From contig CM072801.1 of NCBI GenBank assembly GCA_037013495.1, positions 17,041,501-17,105,500 on the forward strand: DNA of 64,000 nt, given 5' to 3'. This DNA is from Hippophae tibetana. Its lineage: Eukaryota > Streptophyta > Magnoliopsida > Rosales > Elaeagnaceae. Below, in pieces: positions 60,111-64,000 of this stretch. A model generated the notes under the pieces. The model saw only the letters and a program-made list of their open reading frames with translations. It did not search any database and was not told where the DNA came from. A program made the translations under genes and the position numbers. Numbering within the stretch: position 1 is the stretch's first letter; the number at the start of each line of letters is the position of its first letter.

Positions 60111-63100
60111 TATCGATGATAGACTAATAAATTTGGATTTGATGCTTATAATGATAAAGAAAATAGTTAAATATCCAATGTTGTTTTTCTTTATAGAGTT
60201 TATTTTGTGTGATGCAGACTCTAGCATATAAATGAAGAAATTTTGCAATATGCACGATGTTAGCTTTACATGCAACTAATGATTTTTAGAATTTCTTGAG
60301 CTTAATTGCGGAATATTATTTTTTGGTGATTAAGATTATTGCATGTAAATGAAAAGAGCTTGTACTATGCATTATGTTAATTTTATATGAAATTAGTAAT
60401 TATTGCAATTTCTTCACCTTATGGTAATGAGTCCTTATTTTGAGACAATACATCTTACATTGATTAATAACCTTGGACCTTGATGCACCCATAGGGATTA
60501 ATTCATATCAAGTATTCAAAATTTAGCATCTATCTATAAGTATACATGTTTAAATAAATGTAGGACTAACTTGTTACTTTATGTGCCTCTACATGTCTTT
60601 TGTAATTGTTGACATATATTCTTATTGGTGTTCTATGAGACATGCTTGGATTACATTTATTATTTTATTACCCCGTATGACTAAGGAGTAATTTGGGGCA
60701 TAATGAATTAGGATAGTTTTACTTTTGCTAAATAACTATTATGGTGCTAATATGTGATGTAACTTTGAAGCCAATTAAGGTTATGATAGTTAAATTGATG
60801 CAAATTGTTATTTTGTATGACATAATGAGTTTTTTATCCTTCTTTAAGCAATGTCATTCTTATATAAATAGATTTATTTATTTAAGTTAATATATTTTGA
60901 TCCACTTATTAAAATTTTGGCTCATTTATAACTTGAGAGCACACATTTCAAACATGATAATGAAACACATGCATTGGTGTATTAAGTAAGTGGGAGTTCA
61001 CTAATCATCATTTGGTTCACTTACTAAGGGTTTGATGATTTGTCATATTGATAAATGTTATTATGCATATGATTTTCATTTATTTTATCATATTGTATGT
61101 TATATACACCTTATTGGTTCAAACATGATTTTAGACTTTAAAACATTTCTAATCCAGTTACAGATAGCTTCTAATAAAGAAAAAACATTCTGGATAGATG
61201 CAAAGACCTTAAACATGATTTTAGACATTGGAACATTTATAACCTAGTTTCAAAGAGCTCATAATAAAGCAAAAATGTTTTGGAGGAACACAACTTGAAT
61301 AATTAGGTATGTTAATAACATATTTTATATTAAAACCAATTATATCATGTGATATATATAATTCTTGTGTTTGATTATGTAATAATAATATGTCATTGTT
61401 TTGCATTATTAAACATATTTCAATTACATTTTGGACTAGATATTGATTTTAAACATATATCACATTTGGCATTTTCACGTAACAATCTTATTAATGTTTA
61501 TCTTAACAAAACCAATGACTTATAACATATAAATTGTTAGATTTATTTTCTAATTGTATGACATGATAAAATTATTTGAACTTTTACTTAATTTTGGATT
61601 GATATAAATAGTATTAAATATTTTGAAGTTATTTTTTATCCAATTATTCAATATAATTTTGATAATTATATATCAAGGTGTTCATTTGGTGTATGTAACC
61701 ATGAGGTACTTTTGTTATAAACACTAAAGGAACTCTATATCCTTAATTTCCTCCATATATAGGATGTTTATACCATCATTTTGAGAATTGAGGATAGTGA
61801 TTGTTATTTTGATAATGGGACCTAATATTTTTATTTAAGAATGTTAATTATGTTTACATGTAATTTCTTATGCAACACATTTGTATTATAAACATTGTCA
61901 TGTGATAGAAAGTTCTTAATTGTGTAATCAACATCATTTCATTTGATACATGATTATAAGATTTTAAACTATTTTTTTGGAGTGTCATGTTGTCAGTTAG
62001 CTTTGACAATTCTTTTATTTTTGGGACACACTCTATTAATTCTATAAAATATATATCTATCTACGACATTACTTGCAGATCAATTTATTAAAGATTTGAC
62101 TCTTTTATTATGTTTTTCATATAAAATTATTAAATTTTGAATGTATTTTTGGTTAATAGAAGTTTATTATTTTGCATGTTGTATAAGATTTTATTATTTT
62201 GTAATACATGTTATTCACATTTTATTTTTGTTGTTTTACGTGAATGCACACTTATTGGTTATGTAAGTGAGAAATGATTATGAGATATTGTCTATTTGCT
62301 TAATGCATGTTATTTTTTACAAAACATTTTTCATATTTATGCATTTTGTGATGTAATAAAATATCTGATAACTCTACAAAATGAGAGTTTTTAGTCATTC
62401 TAAACTAACTATTTATTTTGTTTTGAAGTGAGAGAAAAATCATATCTTATGTGTAAATATACTAATATACGTGGGATGACATAAATCGAAGCTTGTATGG
62501 AAGAGATATTTTAGGAAAATTAAAAACTTCCAATAGGTGGATTTTGTTATCGCAACTCGATTGGTTCCAAAAGATCTCGATCGATCGAGTTTCACTCAAG
62601 TATCGATCAAATACTCTCAGGTTGAAAAATTATCATCACTAAATTGATCAACCAAGAGTCTTGATTGATCAAGTAGGCCAGCAACGTTCAAAATAGTGTC
62701 ATCTTTTAACTCCAATTTTTAATATCAACCATTAGATTACATTAATTACATTTAAAGGTCAAGATTAGGTCATTTTGAACCTTATTAGCAGAGTTTGGAA
62801 TAGAATAACTAACTTTCATCTTATCTATGATTCAAAGTAAAGGGAACAACACCTTAGAGTCAAAGCCATTAGAAAGAGTTAAAGATTGATCAAGTCCGAA
62901 CCACATTTTCTTAAGCATTCTATAATTTTTTCTTCATTGATTTAATTTTTTTTCCATAAATTCATTTATTTCATTGTTAATCATGTTTAGAATAATGAGT
63001 GGTTAGATTCGTTATTTAGGATTGTGGTTTAACCTAACCATGTCGCATATAATCTAAACAATTTATTTGTATGATTTTTTTTTCTTTAGGTAAAAACTTA

Positions 63101-64000
63101 ATTAATCTTATACTTAATACTTCAATTAGTTGACTATTAATTGTATGATGCTTAGAACAGGTAGCACGAGGACTAAGGAAAACTTTCTGGTAAGGAAATG
63201 CCAGTAATCAAGCTAAACTTAGCCACAGTTCACACTTCCAAGCCAAGAAAACAGCATCAACTAAACACTTAGATAAGATAAGTGCAAAGTTTTATCACAC
63301 AAAAATGTTCATCCAAAACAAAACATAACTATACTTCAACTCTATACAAATCTTGAGTTGTACCTTTACAATATGATCATGAAGATAATATGCAAATTGA
63401 TCAGACAACCAAAAATACACCAAGAATTCCATCGAGGAAATCATTGAGAACAACTTAGATATTGCATAAAAAAATTAGATAGTCAATATTGGAGCATAAA
63501 CAAATTGCTAAAAGTCTTGCATATCACAAAGGAAGGATCAAGAAATTACTATTTTATTGCCAGGAAAAAACTAAAAACCATTTTTAACTCAATCTTACTT
63601 TGAGAGTATAATAATGTTGAAAGTTACACACATTATAAAAGCTAAGAAATTGGACAAAAAAATAATGAACTAGAGAGAAGTTAAGGAACTATCACATGTT
63701 ACGTTAAAAAATTATTTAACTTATATTTATCATGTATTTTACTAAATCATGACTAATGTTTTTTTACATCAATAATTTCTAATATATATATATATATATT
63801 AGTGATCTTTTTAACATTGAAACTCTAGCTCATTTTGTTTTTATCTTTCTTCTCTTTAGCCTTCAAAAATTTAATTTATTTTTTATGAGAAAGAGATCTT
63901 TTTCTATAGTTATTTTTCTCCGGTAGGTTTTTTTTACTCATATTTGTTTCTACATTATATATTTGTATTGTTTCTTTACCTAAATCTTGGTCTAGGATAT
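60111..64000. other. AT-rich spacer without recognised genes
   Basis: No transposon domain or credible coding frame was recognised. The notable parts are a TCGATCGAT-like patch at 62550-62670, similar to the one in the Copia LTR at 10670-10910, and a (TA)n run at about 63783-63800. Confidence 0.45.

Overview
This is a 64 kb piece of an AT-rich flowering-plant nuclear genome, most likely a eudicot. The evidence is three intron-containing genes with plant-type proteins and splice sites, long AT-rich spacers, and dense, decayed Copia, Gypsy and LINE retroelements. There are no bacterial-type operons, CRISPR arrays or rRNA operons. The species cannot be named from the sequence alone.

Three genes look intact. 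(1) 21670-25040, plus strand: a six-exon mitochondrial pyruvate dehydrogenase kinase (369 aa). (2) 25618-27335, minus strand: a five-exon Fcf2-family pre-rRNA processing factor (197 aa), convergent with the kinase gene; one of its introns has a GC donor, and a telo-box plus a TGGGCY site lie just upstream. (3) 51865-53046, minus strand: S-adenosylmethionine synthase (393 aa), with an uninterrupted coding region and an inferred intron of about 0.9 kb in its 5' leader. These are separate housekeeping functions (acetyl-CoA supply, ribosome assembly, methyl donor supply) and do not form a pathway cluster.

The rest is layered transposon debris. 2.2-3.5 kb is a dead LINE reverse transcriptase. About 5.0-18.3 kb holds two related SIRE-type Copia elements on the minus strand. 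One has a solo LTR of another family inside its own LTR (8594-10091). The other (11589-18207) sits inside a dispersed repeat whose uninterrupted relative is at 47.0-47.8 kb. 18.3-20.3 kb is a second LINE fragment. 28.5-30.3 kb is a Copia fragment followed by an LTR fragment. 31771-33321 is a solo LTR whose inverted relative is at 49078-50600. 33.3-38.2 kb is a plus-strand Copia split by a solo LTR with a perfect TGTGT target duplication.

38.2-39.8 kb (protease/reverse transcriptase) and 48.5-49.1 kb (gag) look like two parts of one minus-strand Tat-like Gypsy element, split by an apparently non-coding, LTR-flanked block at 39.9-48.1 kb. That block carries a 624 bp solo LTR (42066-42689) whose promoter side is packed with heat-shock-element-like motifs, the most interesting regulatory signal seen here. 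56.2-60.1 kb is a short-LTR Copia that has lost its integrase core. The remainder (0-2.2, 20.3-21.4, 54.2-56.2 and 60.1-64 kb) is AT-rich spacer in which no gene was recognised.

All repeat relationships and boundaries were judged by eye from the sequence, so edges are approximate unless a target duplication, primer binding site or LTR terminus is cited.
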